Counted from the first letter of the stretch, positions 29,301 to 41,695 are shown. The stretch is DNA of 64,000 bases from Actinoalloteichus hoggarensis (GCF_002234535.1 NZ_CP022521.1:5626001-5690000), one strand, 5' to 3'. Notes: generated from the letters alone by a model not told the origin. Numbers and translations: made by a program.

Positions 29301-30056
29301 ATGGTCATCGACTCCGATTCGGACCACGACGAACGAATGGGGTCCGCCGATCGTGGCGCGGGCGGCGAGGTTCCGCGCAGTCAACTGGAGGCGTTGGAAC
29401 CCGTGTCCTTCCTGATCCGCGTGCAACTGCCCGACCAGCCGGGAAAGCTGGGCGCGGTCGCGAGTGCGCTGGGCACGGTGGGTGCCGACATCCTGAGCGT
29501 CGACGTCGTCGAGCGAGGCGCTGGGCTGGCCGTCGACGATCTGGTGGTGGAGCTGCCCTCCGGCAGGCTGCCGGACGTGCTGATCACGGCCGCCGAGTCG
29601 GTGGACGGCGTGGAGGTCGACGCCGTGCGGCCCTACGCGGGCGTGCTCGACACCTACCGTGAGCTGGAGTTGATCGAAGAGGTCGCCGCCAACCCTCGCC
29701 AGGGGTTGGACGTGTTCACCGAGGGCGTGCCCCGGATCATCCGTGCGGGCTGGGCGGTGGTGTTCGCCGAGAACGGTGACGGCGCGTTCCGCCTCGCCGC
29801 CAGCACCGCGGCTCCCGAGACCCGTTCGATGCGCCTGCCATGGCTGCCGCTGCACAAGTCGCTCGTCCTCGACGGCGAGGAGGACTGGGTACCGGAGACA
29901 TGGCGCGAACTCGGCACCGAACTGGCCGTCACCCCTCTGGGCAGGCCCGAACGCGCCCTGCTCGTCGGCAGGCCCGGCGGCCCCATGTTCCGCGCCTCCG
30001 AAGTCGCCAGACTCGCCCACCTCACCGGCATCGTCTCCAGCCTGCTCCCGAACTGA
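29301..30056 (+). CDS. ACT-domain protein (Rv3013-like)
   Basis: 251 residues. An ACT domain at about residues 35-110 (FLIRVQLPDQPGKLGAVASAL, GADILSVDVVERG) is followed by a region conserved in Rv3013 of M. tuberculosis (PWLPLHKSLVLDGEEDWVPETWR, VTPLGRPERALLVGRPGGPMFRASEVARLAHLTGIV) that resembles a GAF-type fold. The place, divergent from gatC, is the same as Rv3013. The start ATG (MVIDSDSD) follows GAGG by seven bases; an ATG further down (MGSADRG) is also possible. Probably an amino-acid-sensing regulator; function not established. Confidence 0.88.
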   Translation: MVIDSDSDHDERMGSADRGAGGEVPRSQLEALEPVSFLIRVQLPDQPGKLGAVASALGTVGADILSVDVVERGAGLAVDDLVVELPSGRLPDVLITAAESVDGVEVDAVRPYAGVLDTYRELELIEEVAANPRQGLDVFTEGVPRIIRAGWAVVFAENGDGAFRLAASTAAPETRSMRLPWLPLHKSLVLDGEEDWVPETWRELGTELAVTPLGRPERALLVGRPGGPMFRASEVARLAHLTGIVSSLLPN

Positions 30057-30104
30057 ACGCGACGATCGCGGGTCGTCCGGGACGCTCTCGACCGACGATG
30101 TCGC

Positions 30105-30134
30105 GTCGCGTGGTGCGTCGTCGCGTGGTGCGTC
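30105..30134 (+). repeat. Tandem 15-base direct repeat
   Basis: Two adjacent exact copies of GTCGCGTGGTGCGTC in the short gap between the ACT gene and vapC. No function evident. Confidence 0.8.
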
Positions 30135-30168
30135 GACGTCACGGCCCGCGCCAGAGCCGTCCTCGGTC

Positions 30169-30579
30169 TCAGGTCAGCAGTGACTCGGATCGAAGATCTG
30201 AGGCGACCGCGGCGATCCGTTCGAAATCACGGTCTCTGTGCACCAGGATCGCCTCGGTGCGCACCGCCACCGAGGCGATCAGGCAGTCGACCATCGAACG
30301 CACCGTATGCCCGGAGATCCGCACGTTCCGATACAGATCCGCCGCGTAGTGAAAGTCGATCGCCGGGTCGATTCCACGAAGTCGCAGCCGGTTGAGCACC
30401 GATTCGATGCGCAGCCGCCGCAGCCCGTTCGCCCCGGCGCGCAGCTCCATGAGCACCGGTTCGGTCGTGACGATCTGATCGGGTTCCGCCGCCAGTTCGA
30501 CGAACCTGTCCTGGGCCGCACCGGGACGGTCGGTCAGGACGTCGATCCATACCGAGCTGTCGATCAGATAGGCCTTCAT
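30169..30579 (-). CDS. vapC: VapC-family PIN-domain toxin ribonuclease
   Basis: 136 residues, the standard PIN-domain length. The acidic active-site residues are visible: D7 in [11 protein letters not shown]45 in VLMEL, D98 in SMVDCLIAS and D116 in [12 protein letters not shown]. Expected to cleave an RNA target when free of VapB. Its start overlaps the vapB stop by four bases, so the pair is coupled. Confidence 0.93.
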   Translation of the reverse strand: MKAYLIDSSVWIDVLTDRPGAAQDRFVELAAEPDQIVTTEPVLMELRAGANGLRRLRIESVLNRLRLRGIDPAIDFHYAADLYRNVRISGHTVRSMVDCLIASVAVRTEAILVHRDRDFERIAAVASDLRSESLLT

Positions 30580-30785
30580 GGATGCTCGGGCGGCCCGGCG
30601 CGCAACTCGTCCAGGTCGCCGTCCCAGCCGACGCCTCGGAGTGCGAGCAGTTCCTCGGTGGAGACCCTCGGCCCCACGAGCCGCCGCAATGCCAGGTCCA
30701 CGGCTTCACGCTTCGTGGTGAGGTCGTACCGTCTCATCGCCTCGCTGACCAGCTCGTCGTCGAGATCAATATTGGTGCGACTCAT
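30576..30785 (-). CDS. vapB: VapB-family antitoxin
   Basis: 69 residues. An N-terminal ribbon-helix-helix-type segment ([17 protein letters not shown], then [16 protein letters not shown]) is followed by a C-terminal acidic/Trp segment ([16 protein letters not shown]) that normally wraps around VapC. The start ATG (MSRTNID) lies six bases after TATCGT, so the mRNA is probably leaderless; an ATG five codons earlier would lie inside the promoter. Confidence 0.92.
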   Translation of the reverse strand: MSRTNIDLDDELVSEAMRRYDLTTKREAVDLALRRLVGPRVSTEELLALRGVGWDGDLDELRAGPPEHP

Positions 30786-30801
30786 ACACCAACGATACAC
30801 C
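30784..30801 (-). promoter_or_regulatory. vapBC promoter with direct repeat
   Basis: On the minus strand GGTGTAT occurs twice, separated by CGTT, with the -10-like TATCGT inside the repeat and the vapB ATG at its end. A VapBC complex bound here would cover the promoter and the start codon. Confidence 0.5.
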
Positions 30802-30859
30802 GAGGCGGCGGTGTGCGACCTCGGCGATCACCGAGTGATCCGTCGCCGTCCCGACCGGT

Positions 30860-33849
<2,990 letters not shown>

Positions 33850-34050
33850 CTAGTCGGGACCACCGACGCCGGGGGTCACAGCCCGCCGGGCTCACACCCG
33901 GAAGTGTGCCGGGGTGTCCGCGCCTGCCGGGCGCCGCCCACGCCACGCCGTGGCCGCGGCGGAGCCACACCACCGATAAGGCTGACGAGCCGGCCCTGAC
34001 GGACACGGACGAAAGAGGCGAGACGGCGGTGAGCCGGGCATTCTGATCGG

Positions 34051-35406
34051 ATGGACGGCACGTTACTCAACAGCCTGCTCATCCTGGTGTTCATTCTCAT
34101 CGGCGGCTTCTTCGCGGCGTCGGAGATCGCCCTCGTCTCGCTGCGCGGCAGCCAGGTGCGAGCGATGGCGGGCAAGGGCCGTCGAGGCGAGAAGGTCGCC
34201 AAGCTGCACGGCGACTCCAATCGCTTCCTGTCCTCGGTGCAGATCGGCGTGACGATCGCGGGCTTCTTCGCCTCCGCGTTCGGCGGTGCGACGCTGGCCG
34301 TGGAGTTGCAGCCCGTGCTGGCGGGCTGGGGGGTGCCGGAAAGACTGGCGAGCACGCTGTCGCTGGTGGTGATCACGATCGTCATCTCGTACTTCTCGCT
34401 GGTGCTCGGCGAGCTCGTGCCGAAGCGGCTCGCGCTGCAGAAGTCCGAGGGCGTGTCGCTGTTCGTGGCTCCCGTGCTCGACCGCATCGCGGGGATCACC
34501 CGGCCGGTGATCTGGCTGCTGTCCCACTCGACGAACCTGGTGGTCCGGCTGTTCGGCCTCGACCCGCGCCAGCAGAGCGAGGAGGTCACGGAGGAGGAGC
34601 TCCGCGAGATGGTGAGCACGCACCGCCAGCTCACCGCCGAGGAGCGGCGGGTGCTGGTGGACGTCTTCGAGGCGACCGACCGCACCGTCAGCCAGGTCAT
34701 GGTGCCCCGGACCGAGGTCACCTTCCTGGAGGCCACCGTGCCGCTGGCCGAGGCTGCACAGGAGATCATCGACCAGCCGCACTCGCGGTATCCCGTGATC
34801 GGCGAGTCGGCCGACGACGTCCTGGGCTTCGTCCATGTCCGTGACGTCCTCACCGCCGTCCAGCGGGGCGCCGGGGGGCTTCGGGTGGGCGACGTCGTGC
34901 GCGAGATCGTGCTGCTGCCGGGCAGCAAGGAGCTGCTGCCCGCCCTGTCTCAGCTGCGCGGCTCCGGGTCGCATCTGGCCGTGGTCGTCGACGAGTACGG
35001 CGGCACCGACGGCATCGTCACCCTTGAAGACCTGGTCGAGGAGCTGGTGGGCGAGATCCAGGACGAGTACGACCCCGAGCTGCGGCCCGACGCACAGGCC
35101 AGGGCAGGCGTGATCGAGGTCGACGGGATGCTGCGCCATGACGAGGTGCCCGACGGCGCCGGCCTCACGCTCCCGGAGGGGCCGTATTCCACCCTCGCCG
35201 GCTTCCTGCTGTTCCGGCTCGGTCGGATTCCGGCGCCGGGCGACTCGCTGGAGGCGTTGGACCGGCGGTTCGTCGTCACGGAGATGGAGGGCAGACGCAT
35301 CACCCGGATTCGCATCGAGCCGCTGCCGGGTGGCGCAGGCGCGTCGGAGGCGGACGGCGTTCCCCCACGCGGCAGGGGCCGTGAGCGCCGTCCCTCCGAG
35401 GATTGA
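34051..35406 (+). CDS. CNNM/CorC-type transporter (hemolysin-like, DUF21-CBS)
   Basis: 451 residues. N-terminal DUF21 transmembrane domain (about 1-190, LLILVFILIGGFFAASEIALVSL and VVITIVISYFSLVLGELVPKRLAL), paired CBS domains (about 210-330; VMVPRTEVTFLE, SRYPVIGES, VVVDEYGGTDGIVTLEDLVEELVG) and a C-terminal CorC_HlyC domain. Members are linked to Mg2+/Co2+ efflux rather than haemolysis. Transcribed away from ligA. The C-terminus ends in a basic tail (GRGRERRPSED). The ATG has no strong ribosome-binding site. Confidence 0.92.
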   Translation: MDGTLLNSLLILVFILIGGFFAASEIALVSLRGSQVRAMAGKGRRGEKVAKLHGDSNRFLSSVQIGVTIAGFFASAFGGATLAVELQPVLAGWGVPERLASTLSLVVITIVISYFSLVLGELVPKRLALQKSEGVSLFVAPVLDRIAGITRPVIWLLSHSTNLVVRLFGLDPRQQSEEVTEEELREMVSTHRQLTAEERRVLVDVFEATDRTVSQVMVPRTEVTFLEATVPLAEAAQEIIDQPHSRYPVIGESADDVLGFVHVRDVLTAVQRGAGGLRVGDVVREIVLLPGSKELLPALSQLRGSGSHLAVVVDEYGGTDGIVTLEDLVEELVGEIQDEYDPELRPDAQARAGVIEVDGMLRHDEVPDGAGLTLPEGPYSTLAGFLLFRLGRIPAPGDSLEALDRRFVVTEMEGRRITRIRIEPLPGGAGASEADGVPPRGRGRERRPSED

Positions 35407-35716
35407 GTACGCCCGGCCGCGCCTGCCGATCCCGTGTCATGTCGATCTCGTGTCACGGAGGGCCCGGGTCACGGAGGGCCTGCGCGCGTCGGGCCGTCGA
35501 CCGTGATCAGGCCCGAGGCGGCGGCAGTCCGGGAACGGGGAGTGTGTCCGCCGTCGCGGCGACCTCCTCGTGCCTGCCGTGGACGGCCGCCGTCATCCCC
35601 GGCACGCGCGTCGACCCGTCGACCGTCGACGCCGACGGCGACAGGCCCGCGGGCGCCTGGTCCGCGCCGGGGCAGGGCGGGTCTCCGTCAGTCGGCCCGG
35701 GGCAGGCGGGACGCCC
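35407..35716. other. Convergent intergenic region
   Basis: 310 bases between convergent genes. It includes a short duplicated element (TCACGGAGGGCC near 35454 and 35469). No T-tailed hairpin or gene was recognised. Confidence 0.4.
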
Positions 35717-36634
35717 TCAGGTCGCGGGGCCGTCCTTCCCCTCCGCCGCGGGCGAGCCGCCCGGCTGATCGGCGCGCCCGTCCGACGGGCCGGAGCCCGC
35801 GCCGTCCGGGTCGCCCGTCGGCATCGGCCCTGCGGGACGGGCCGTGCTCTCGGACTCGGTCTCCTGCGCGGGCGGCGCCTCGGGCGTGTCCGGCGTCTCC
35901 GCCGCCGACGTGCCCGCCTCGGGCGCCGCGTCCACCGTCCTGGGCCGCAGGGCCTCGTCCAGCTCCTCGACGAGGGTCCGCAGCTCCAGCAGGTCGATCG
36001 CGCCCTGGGGCTCCTGCTCGGCGGTCTCCACTCGACCGAGCCGGTCGCCCGCGAGTCGTTCGCCGAGTGTGGCGTCCAGCGGTAGGAAGGTCATCGCCGC
36101 CTTCGCCGCGTCCGCCAGCTCCGACATGAGCGGGTGGAAGACGGCGACGTCCACCAGTCCCGCCTCCTCGTCCACGAGCGCCGCCACCCGGACCTGAGCC
36201 AGCGCCAGCCGATGCTCGCCGAGGTTGACCGTCACGCCGTTCGGGTCGGGGACCGGCGGCACGGAGTCGTGGTACTCCCAGATGGTGTCGTCCGAGGGGG
36301 CGGCGGCCTTCCATGCGTCGGTGTAGGGCCGCAGGGCCGTGTCGCCCTGCGCGCTGATCACGAGCGCGTAGACGGCCCGGTGTCCCCGTTCGAGGGAGAA
36401 GTGCAGGTCGGGATGCAACGCGGCGACCGACGCGCAGAGCTGGTTCTCGATCCGATCCGGCTCCCCGTCGCCGAGAGCCGCGCTGACCTCGGGAAGCAGC
36501 AGCTCCCAGCGTGCCCAGAACTCCGCCGCCGCGCGTCCGGCGTCGCCCTCGGCGGGCGGCTCCCGATCAGGGAGGGCGTCCGACTCGGTTCGCGCCGGCC
36601 AGAGCCGACGAAGGAATCTCTTCACAGTGCCCAT
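35717..36634 (-). CDS. Conserved hypothetical protein with Pro/Glu-rich tail
   Basis: 305 residues, not recognised. The first 15 residues are basic (VKRFLRRLWPAR). The middle (about 40-230) is a folded-looking region (FWARWELLLPEVSAALGDG, HPDLHFSLERGHRAVYALVISAQGD, WEYHDSVPPVPDPNGVTVNLGEHRLALAQVRVAAL). The last 75 residues are Ala/Glu/Pro/Gly-rich and likely disordered. No signal peptide or membrane segment. It lies 30 bases ahead of the methionine synthase-like gene on the same strand. Confidence 0.8.
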   Translation of the reverse strand: MGTVKRFLRRLWPARTESDALPDREPPAEGDAGRAAAEFWARWELLLPEVSAALGDGEPDRIENQLCASVAALHPDLHFSLERGHRAVYALVISAQGDTALRPYTDAWKAAAPSDDTIWEYHDSVPPVPDPNGVTVNLGEHRLALAQVRVAALVDEEAGLVDVAVFHPLMSELADAAKAAMTFLPLDATLGERLAGDRLGRVETAEQEPQGAIDLLELRTLVEELDEALRPRTVDAAPEAGTSAAETPDTPEAPPAQETESESTARPAGPMPTGDPDGAGSGPSDGRADQPGGSPAAEGKDGPAT

Positions 36635-36664
36635 TGTGCTGTCCGTTCCCGATCGCTCGCGCGA

Positions 36665-37708
36665 TCACCAGTCCTCGGGAGGCTCGAGGAACACTCGACC
36701 CAGCTCGCGCAGCGTCGTCATGGCCGTCCTGGTCCATTCCGGGGACGCGCCTGCGAAGCCGCATGCCGGGGTGGGCACCGCCTTGGTCGCCAGCAGCGCA
36801 CGGGGGAATCCGAGCCGGTCGACGAGTTCGAAGGCGGGTCGGGCCGCCGCGCGCAGCGTCGGCGGACGGGTGGGGTCCGTCCCCGGCAGCAGTCCCAGCA
36901 GCAGCGTCGCACCGGAGTCCCACAGTTCGCCGATCGCGTCCAGGGCCGTGGTGGACTCGGTCAACGGCAGCGTCAGGTCGACGCCGACGGCTCCCGCACC
37001 CGCACCGCGCAGCAGGGTCGAGGGCGCGTCTGGCGCGCAGCAGTGCACCAGGACGGGCGCCCCGGTGGCCTTCTCGGCCGCCGCCACCACACCGGCGAGC
37101 ACGTTCTGCGCCTCGGGCGCGGGCACGGCGGGCACCCGATCCAGACCTGACGGCGTGGGCAGCCGTCCGTCGATCACCGCGGGCAGGCTGGGCTCGTCGA
37201 TCTGGACGACGATCTGCGCTCCGGTGCGCTCGGTCAGCTCGCGGACGTGGGCGGTGAGGCCCTCCATCTGCGATTCGACCAGGTCGCGCAGGGCTCCGGC
37301 GTCGGTGAGGAGGCGATGGCCGCGGGGCAGCTCGACGCTCGCCGCGAAGGTCCACGGCCCGGCGAGCTGCACCTTGAGCCGCTCCGGGCGGACGCCCGTC
37401 TCCTGCAGCACCGCGTCGAGCGCGTCCAGGTCCATGCGCATCAGGTCCTGTGCCCGGCGCTGGTCGAGTCCGGAACGGGCGGCGAGCCGGTATCCGGAGG
37501 GGACCACCTCGACGGGCATGGCGACCAGCAGCGCCGCCGTGCGACCCAGCAGGTCGGCGCCGACACCGCGGTCGGGCAGTTCGGGCAGGTGCGGCAGGTC
37601 CGGAAGCTCGCCGAGCACGATCCGGACCGCCTCCATGGCGTCGGTCCCCGGCATCGAGCCGATCGCGGTGGCGGTGCCCGCGGGCCACGGTGTGTTCGTC
37701 ACGATCAC
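36665..37708 (-). CDS. Cobalamin-independent methionine synthase-like protein (Rv3015c-like)
   Basis: 347 residues, resembling the C-terminal catalytic barrel of MetE/UROD-type enzymes and matching the place of Rv3015c. ATAIGSMPGTD at the N-terminus, QIDEPSLPAV in the barrel, and zinc-ligand-like residues in VLVHCCAPDAP and TPACGFAGAS are visible. The folate-binding N-terminal half of MetE is absent, so it may transfer methyl from another donor. GTG start with GAGG about nine bases upstream. Confidence 0.85.
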   Translation of the reverse strand: MIVTNTPWPAGTATAIGSMPGTDAMEAVRIVLGELPDLPHLPELPDRGVGADLLGRTAALLVAMPVEVVPSGYRLAARSGLDQRRAQDLMRMDLDALDAVLQETGVRPERLKVQLAGPWTFAASVELPRGHRLLTDAGALRDLVESQMEGLTAHVRELTERTGAQIVVQIDEPSLPAVIDGRLPTPSGLDRVPAVPAPEAQNVLAGVVAAAEKATGAPVLVHCCAPDAPSTLLRGAGAGAVGVDLTLPLTESTTALDAIGELWDSGATLLLGLLPGTDPTRPPTLRAAARPAFELVDRLGFPRALLATKAVPTPACGFAGASPEWTRTAMTTLRELGRVFLEPPEDW

Positions 37709-38351
37709 TGCCTACCACCTCGGCCGACGCCGTGGGCGGCCGGCCTGCGTACCGGCGGCGGCATCCGGGCTGGTCCGGTCCGTTCAGCCTGCTCCGCCAA
37801 CTGGTCCAGACCTATTGACGAAGATCATCATGCGGCCTAGCGTTCTCAGCCCCGGACGTCCACGAACCGCCAGACGGATCGGGCGACGACCGGCCGCCGA
37901 CGTCCCCTTCTCGGGGGACGGCGAGTGGACGTGGGGCGGCGCCGCGCCGCGTCGTCCCACGCCCACTCCGGCGGTGTCGAGCCGGACCGGAGCGCCGGAA
38001 CGGGCGGCTCGACACGGCGCGGACGGGCAGGTGGTCACGGGTCGACTCCGCCTCGTCGGACCGGCACGCCCCGCCCTCACGGGCGAAGCCGCGATCCCGC
38101 GATTCGGCAATCCGGCCATCCGACGCGGAGCGCCACGGCCGCCGCTGTCCGCATTCACTCCGGCGACGACCATCACTCGATATCGGAGTCTTGCCCGCGT
38201 TCACGCCAAGTCGATCAGACTGCTGGTGATCATGAGGACTGCTCCCTCGTCCAGACGAGTGAGCGACGGCCGAGGCGAGACGGCGTCAACGCCGATCGGC
38301 CACGGCGGCGGCCTCCCCGAGCCGCCGAGGCGGGATGGCACAGTGGTACGG
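37709..38351. other. Intergenic region between divergent genes
   Basis: 643 bases, including a less GC-rich patch around 37810-37835 and 38170-38240. No gene, RNA or clear promoter pair is recognised. Confidence 0.4.
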
Positions 38352-39299
38352 GTGACTCTCAGCGTCTCACCCACGATCCAGACTCCCGAACTCGCCCGCA
38401 AGGCCGTCCGAGAGGCCGCGGACCGGATTCGGCCCCACGCGCGTCGCACCCCGATCATGACCGTCGAGCTCGACGGCAGGCCGCTCGTGCTGAAGCTGGA
38501 ATACCTGCAGAGGACGGGGTCCTTCAAGCTGCGCGGCGCGCTGAACGCCATGCTCAGCGGCGAGCGCCCCGGCAGGGTCGTGACCGCGTCGGGCGGCAAT
38601 CACGGCCTGGGTGTCGCCATGGCCGCGCGACTCGCCGGGCTGCCCGCCGACGTCTACGTGCCGGAGACGGTGCCCGCGGGCAAGGCCCGCCGAATCGAGG
38701 CGCTGGGCGCTCGCCTCGTCCGACTCGGCCCGTCGTACGCCGACGCCGCCGAGGGCGCTGCGCGGGCCGCCGTCGAGACGGGTGCCCGGTACGTGCCCGC
38801 CTTCGACGACCCGGCGGTGGTGGCGGGCCAGGGCACCGTGGCGCTGGAGGTCGTCGAGGACGCACCCGAGGTCGACGTCATCGCCGTCGCTGCGGGCGGC
38901 GGCGGACTGGCGGCGGGGACGGTGTCGGCGGCGGCGCCCGACCGTCGCACGGTGGCCGTGGAGCCGACCGGCTGCTGCTCCGTGTACCGCGCCGTCCAGG
39001 CAGGCGGGCCGGTGGACGCCGAGGTCGACTCGGTGGCGGCCTCCGGGCTCGGCGCGTCCCGTGTCGGCACGGTGCCCTTCGCCGTGCTCAGCGAGCTCGG
39101 CCGGGCCGGAGCGCTGTCCTGTGAGCTGGTCCGCGACGAGCAGATCCTCGCCGCCCGCGACCGGCTCTGGGAGGAGTTCCGCATCGCCGTCGAGCCCGCC
39201 GCGGCGACGCCCTTCGCCGCCTGGGAGGCGGGGCTGGTCCCCGGCGAACTCCCGGCCGTGGTGCTCTGCGGGGCCAACACCGATTGGACGCCCGCCTGA
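38352..39299 (+). CDS. PLP-dependent threonine/serine dehydratase family protein
   Basis: 315 residues, fold-type II PLP enzyme. The cofactor Lys is in RTGSFKLRGALNAM; the phosphate/substrate loop SGGNHG (VTASGGNHGLGVAMAARLAG) and the glycine loop AVAAGGGGLAAGT are intact. It lacks the regulatory ACT domain of IlvA, so it is a catabolic-type threonine or serine dehydratase or a related racemase. The GTG start (VTLSVSPTIQ) is chosen by coding character; a GTG three codons earlier is possible. Confidence 0.88.
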   Translation: MTLSVSPTIQTPELARKAVREAADRIRPHARRTPIMTVELDGRPLVLKLEYLQRTGSFKLRGALNAMLSGERPGRVVTASGGNHGLGVAMAARLAGLPADVYVPETVPAGKARRIEALGARLVRLGPSYADAAEGAARAAVETGARYVPAFDDPAVVAGQGTVALEVVEDAPEVDVIAVAAGGGGLAAGTVSAAAPDRRTVAVEPTGCCSVYRAVQAGGPVDAEVDSVAASGLGASRVGTVPFAVLSELGRAGALSCELVRDEQILAARDRLWEEFRIAVEPAAATPFAAWEAGLVPGELPAVVLCGANTDWTPA

Positions 39300-39438
39300 G
39301 GCGAGAGGCGCCGTCGAACGGCGTCTGACGGGGGACGGCGACGACGACGGCGCGTCGAGCAGCGGCGGGCGGCATCCGAGCGGGGTCAGCGAGACACTCG
39401 CCGCCGCCTCCGTCCGTCGCGACGGCCGACGCCGCGAC

Positions 39439-40503
39439 TCAGGCCGAGCGTCTGCGCCCGGCGGTCTTGCGCCGAGACGTCCGTCCCTTGTCCCCCTGGG
39501 CGGCCTTGGTGTCGGCCTCGACGTCGTCGCCCGCGCTCTCGGCCTTCGCCGACGCCGCCTTCGCCGAACCCGACTTCGCCGACGCCGTCTTCGCCGAGCC
39601 CGCCTTCGTCGAACCCGACTTCGCCCGGCTGTCCGAGCCGGTCTTCGTGGTCGTCCGGCCGCCGCCCGAAGGCTGCTTCCGGCCGGTCGAACGGCGCCCG
39701 GTCCGCTCCTTCTCCTTCGTCGTCTCGTCCCCCGACCGGGCCTGGGCGATGCTGCGTTCCAGCGCGGTCATCAGGTCGATGACGTCGCCGCCCTCGGGCT
39801 CCTCCTGCGGTCCGGCGGGCACCTCGGCACCCGCCGCCCTGGCCTCGATCAGCTGACCGAGGAGCCGCTGGTAGTCGTCGGAGAACTCGGTCGGATCGAA
39901 CTCGCCGGTCATGTTCTCGATCAGCGACGTGGCCATGTCGAGCTCCTGCGGGCGGACGGGCACGTCCTGGCCCAGGAACTCGAACTCGGCGGGCCGGATC
40001 TCGTCGGGCCACAGCATGGTGTGCAGGACGATCACGTCGTCCCTGGCCCGCAGCATCGCCAGGGTCTCACGCTGCCGCAGCGTGATCTTGACGACGGCGA
40101 GGCGGCCGACCCGTTCCAGGGCGTCCCGCAGCAGGACATAGGGCCGCACCGAGGGGTTCTCCGGCTCCAGCAGGTAGCTGCGCTGGAAGTAGATCGGGTC
40201 CACGCTCTCCACCGGCACGAACTCCAGCACCTGGATGGATCGTTCGGTGGTGATCGGCAGCCGGGCGAAGTCCTCCTGTTCGAGCACGACCAGCCTGCCG
40301 TCGTCCATCTCGTAGCCCTTGGCGATCTCATCGAACGCGACCTCCTCGCCACACACGGTGCACACCCGCTTGTAGCGAATCCGGCCATGATCTTTTCGAT
40401 GCAACTGGAAGAAATGGTAGTCGTGGTCCTCGGTGGCGGCGTAGAGCCGGACAGCCACATTGACCAGCCCGAAGGAGATCGCTCCTCGCCACATCGACCG
40501 CAT
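39439..40503 (-). CDS. ku: Ku, non-homologous end-joining protein
   Basis: 354 residues. Bacterial Ku core beginning MWRGAISFGLVNVAVRLY, with KDHGRIRYKRVC, VCGEEV, SRSYLLEP-type (FQRSYLLEPEN) and LQ-type C-terminal helix YQRLLGQLIEARAAG. It binds DNA ends and recruits LigD. The last 90 residues are a lysine-rich tail with SAK/SGSAKAASAK repeats ending GRRRSA, a DNA-binding extension common in actinobacteria. The start ATG (MRSMWRG) has AGGTGG just upstream; longer frames are non-coding. No ligD is present in this window. Confidence 0.95.
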   Translation of the reverse strand: MRSMWRGAISFGLVNVAVRLYAATEDHDYHFFQLHRKDHGRIRYKRVCTVCGEEVAFDEIAKGYEMDDGRLVVLEQEDFARLPITTERSIQVLEFVPVESVDPIYFQRSYLLEPENPSVRPYVLLRDALERVGRLAVVKITLRQRETLAMLRARDDVIVLHTMLWPDEIRPAEFEFLGQDVPVRPQELDMATSLIENMTGEFDPTEFSDDYQRLLGQLIEARAAGAEVPAGPQEEPEGGDVIDLMTALERSIAQARSGDETTKEKERTGRRSTGRKQPSGGGRTTTKTGSDSRAKSGSTKAGSAKTASAKSGSAKAASAKAESAGDDVEADTKAAQGDKGRTSRRKTAGRRRSA

Positions 40504-40642
40504 GTCCACCTGGATACTCGTGCCTCGACGAGATCGCATCCGGGAGCGGCCTCCGCCGCCGAGCTGCGACGACGGCCGAAGCGAGCGCGTCATCACACCC
40601 GTGGGAGTTGCCTGGTCGCACACACTAGGACAGGCTTTGGGA

Positions 40643-40987
40643 GTGAGTGAGGAAACTATCCAACTCGAACTCGACGAGTCCGGCCTGGCGATCGCTCTGC
40701 CTCGGCCGGAACACGAGCGAGACCAGGTTCAAGGAGTGCCCTACCGCCCGGTGGAATTCCGGGACGACGACTTGCCCACCGCCCTCGAGCGAACAGCGAC
40801 CTGGCTGCGTCAGGCGCAGGAATGGCTTGGCGAGCCGGTGGATGTGATCGCGATTCATCTCGATTACGACGATCGAGCCGGGTCGCCGTATTACGACGTG
40901 AAACTGCTGTGCAACGACGAGGATCTGGCCGGGGCGCCGCTGGCGATTCGCAGCCACCTCCGAGGCAGGGGAGGCACGGCGGCGTGA
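40643..40987 (+). CDS. Hypothetical protein
   Basis: 114 residues, acidic, divergent from ku. Reads VSEETIQLELDESGLAIALP, then RPVEFRDDDLPTALERTATWLRQAQEWLGEPVDVIAIHLDYDDR and PYYDVKLLCNDEDL. No signal peptide or membrane segment. Not recognised. The GTG start gives the best coding character; no clear ribosome-binding site. Confidence 0.7.
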   Translation: MSEETIQLELDESGLAIALPRPEHERDQVQGVPYRPVEFRDDDLPTALERTATWLRQAQEWLGEPVDVIAIHLDYDDRAGSPYYDVKLLCNDEDLAGAPLAIRSHLRGRGGTAA

Positions 40988-41210
40988 GGCGCCGAACGCC
41001 GGAGCGCCGAGTGACCCTCGGGTGACCACATCCGGTCCGGCGACGTGTGGGGGCAGCACATCGTCGCCGGACCGGACTTGTTGTGCGGAGTGCTTCGCCG
41101 TGGTCGGCGGCGACGTCGTAGTCCGCACAAGACGTGCTGACGGTGCCGATCCGACCCGTCAGTGGAGTAAGCGATCAGGACTCGCCGCAGGCCTTCCCAG
41201 CCGAGCGGGT

Positions 41211-41567
41211 TCAGACGAAGCCGAGCAGTGTTCCCATCCTGCGGGTGAGCACCGGCGCGTGCCGTTCGCCGGGCGCGGGCAGCGCGAGCAGCTCGGAGAG
41301 GGTGTCCTCCAGGACTCCGGAGGACTGCCAGAGGATGCCTCCCGGCGAGCCGGGACGGTCGACGACCATGCGAATCGCGGTGGTCTCGGTGGAGTCGTAC
41401 ACGTAGATGGCGTCGATGAACTGGCGCCTGCTGCGATAACCGACCAGACACGACGGATCGCCCGCATCATCGACCAGGACGTGAAAGTCCCAGCCCGCGT
41501 CCTTGATCTTCGCCAGCGATGACAGCTCGGGATACCGTCGGATCGCCTGCGCTCGGGTGATCGACAC
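41211..41567 (-). CDS. Hypothetical protein
   Basis: 118 residues: SITRAQAIRRYPELSSLAKI, FHVLVDDAGDPSCLVGYRSRRQFIDAIYVYDSTETTAIRMVVDRPG, then LLALPAPGERHAPVLTRRM. Not recognised; compact and soluble. The start GTG was picked because GGAG lies five bases before it. It faces the IclR gene across a region that contains a CATAG-TGCC-CTATG palindrome. Confidence 0.65.
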   Translation of the reverse strand: MSITRAQAIRRYPELSSLAKIKDAGWDFHVLVDDAGDPSCLVGYRSRRQFIDAIYVYDSTETTAIRMVVDRPGSPGGILWQSSGVLEDTLSELLALPAPGERHAPVLTRRMGTLLGFV

Positions 41568-41677
41568 TGCCACTCCACCACCTTCCAGCGATGCGGCACT
41601 CCGGCCGCGCCCGACCCCGATCGGACCCGGTGGAACCTGAGAGCAGGATGCCATAAGTGCACACTCTACTCAAACTG

Positions 41678-41695
41678 TTCACATAGTGCCCTATG
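41678..41695. promoter_or_regulatory. Palindrome between hypothetical gene and IclR gene
   Basis: TTCACATAGTGC at 41678-41689, within which CATAG (41682-41686) and CTATG (41691-41695) form an inverted repeat with a four-base spacer. The first 12 bases match one arm of the large palindrome at 45592 at 11 of 12 positions. Probably an operator for the adjacent IclR protein. Confidence 0.5.

Noticed and set aside
35438-36129. Plus-strand frame opposite the hypothetical protein at 35717-36634
   Set aside because: Arg/Pro-dominated composition typical of antisense to an Ala/Gly/Glu-rich tail.
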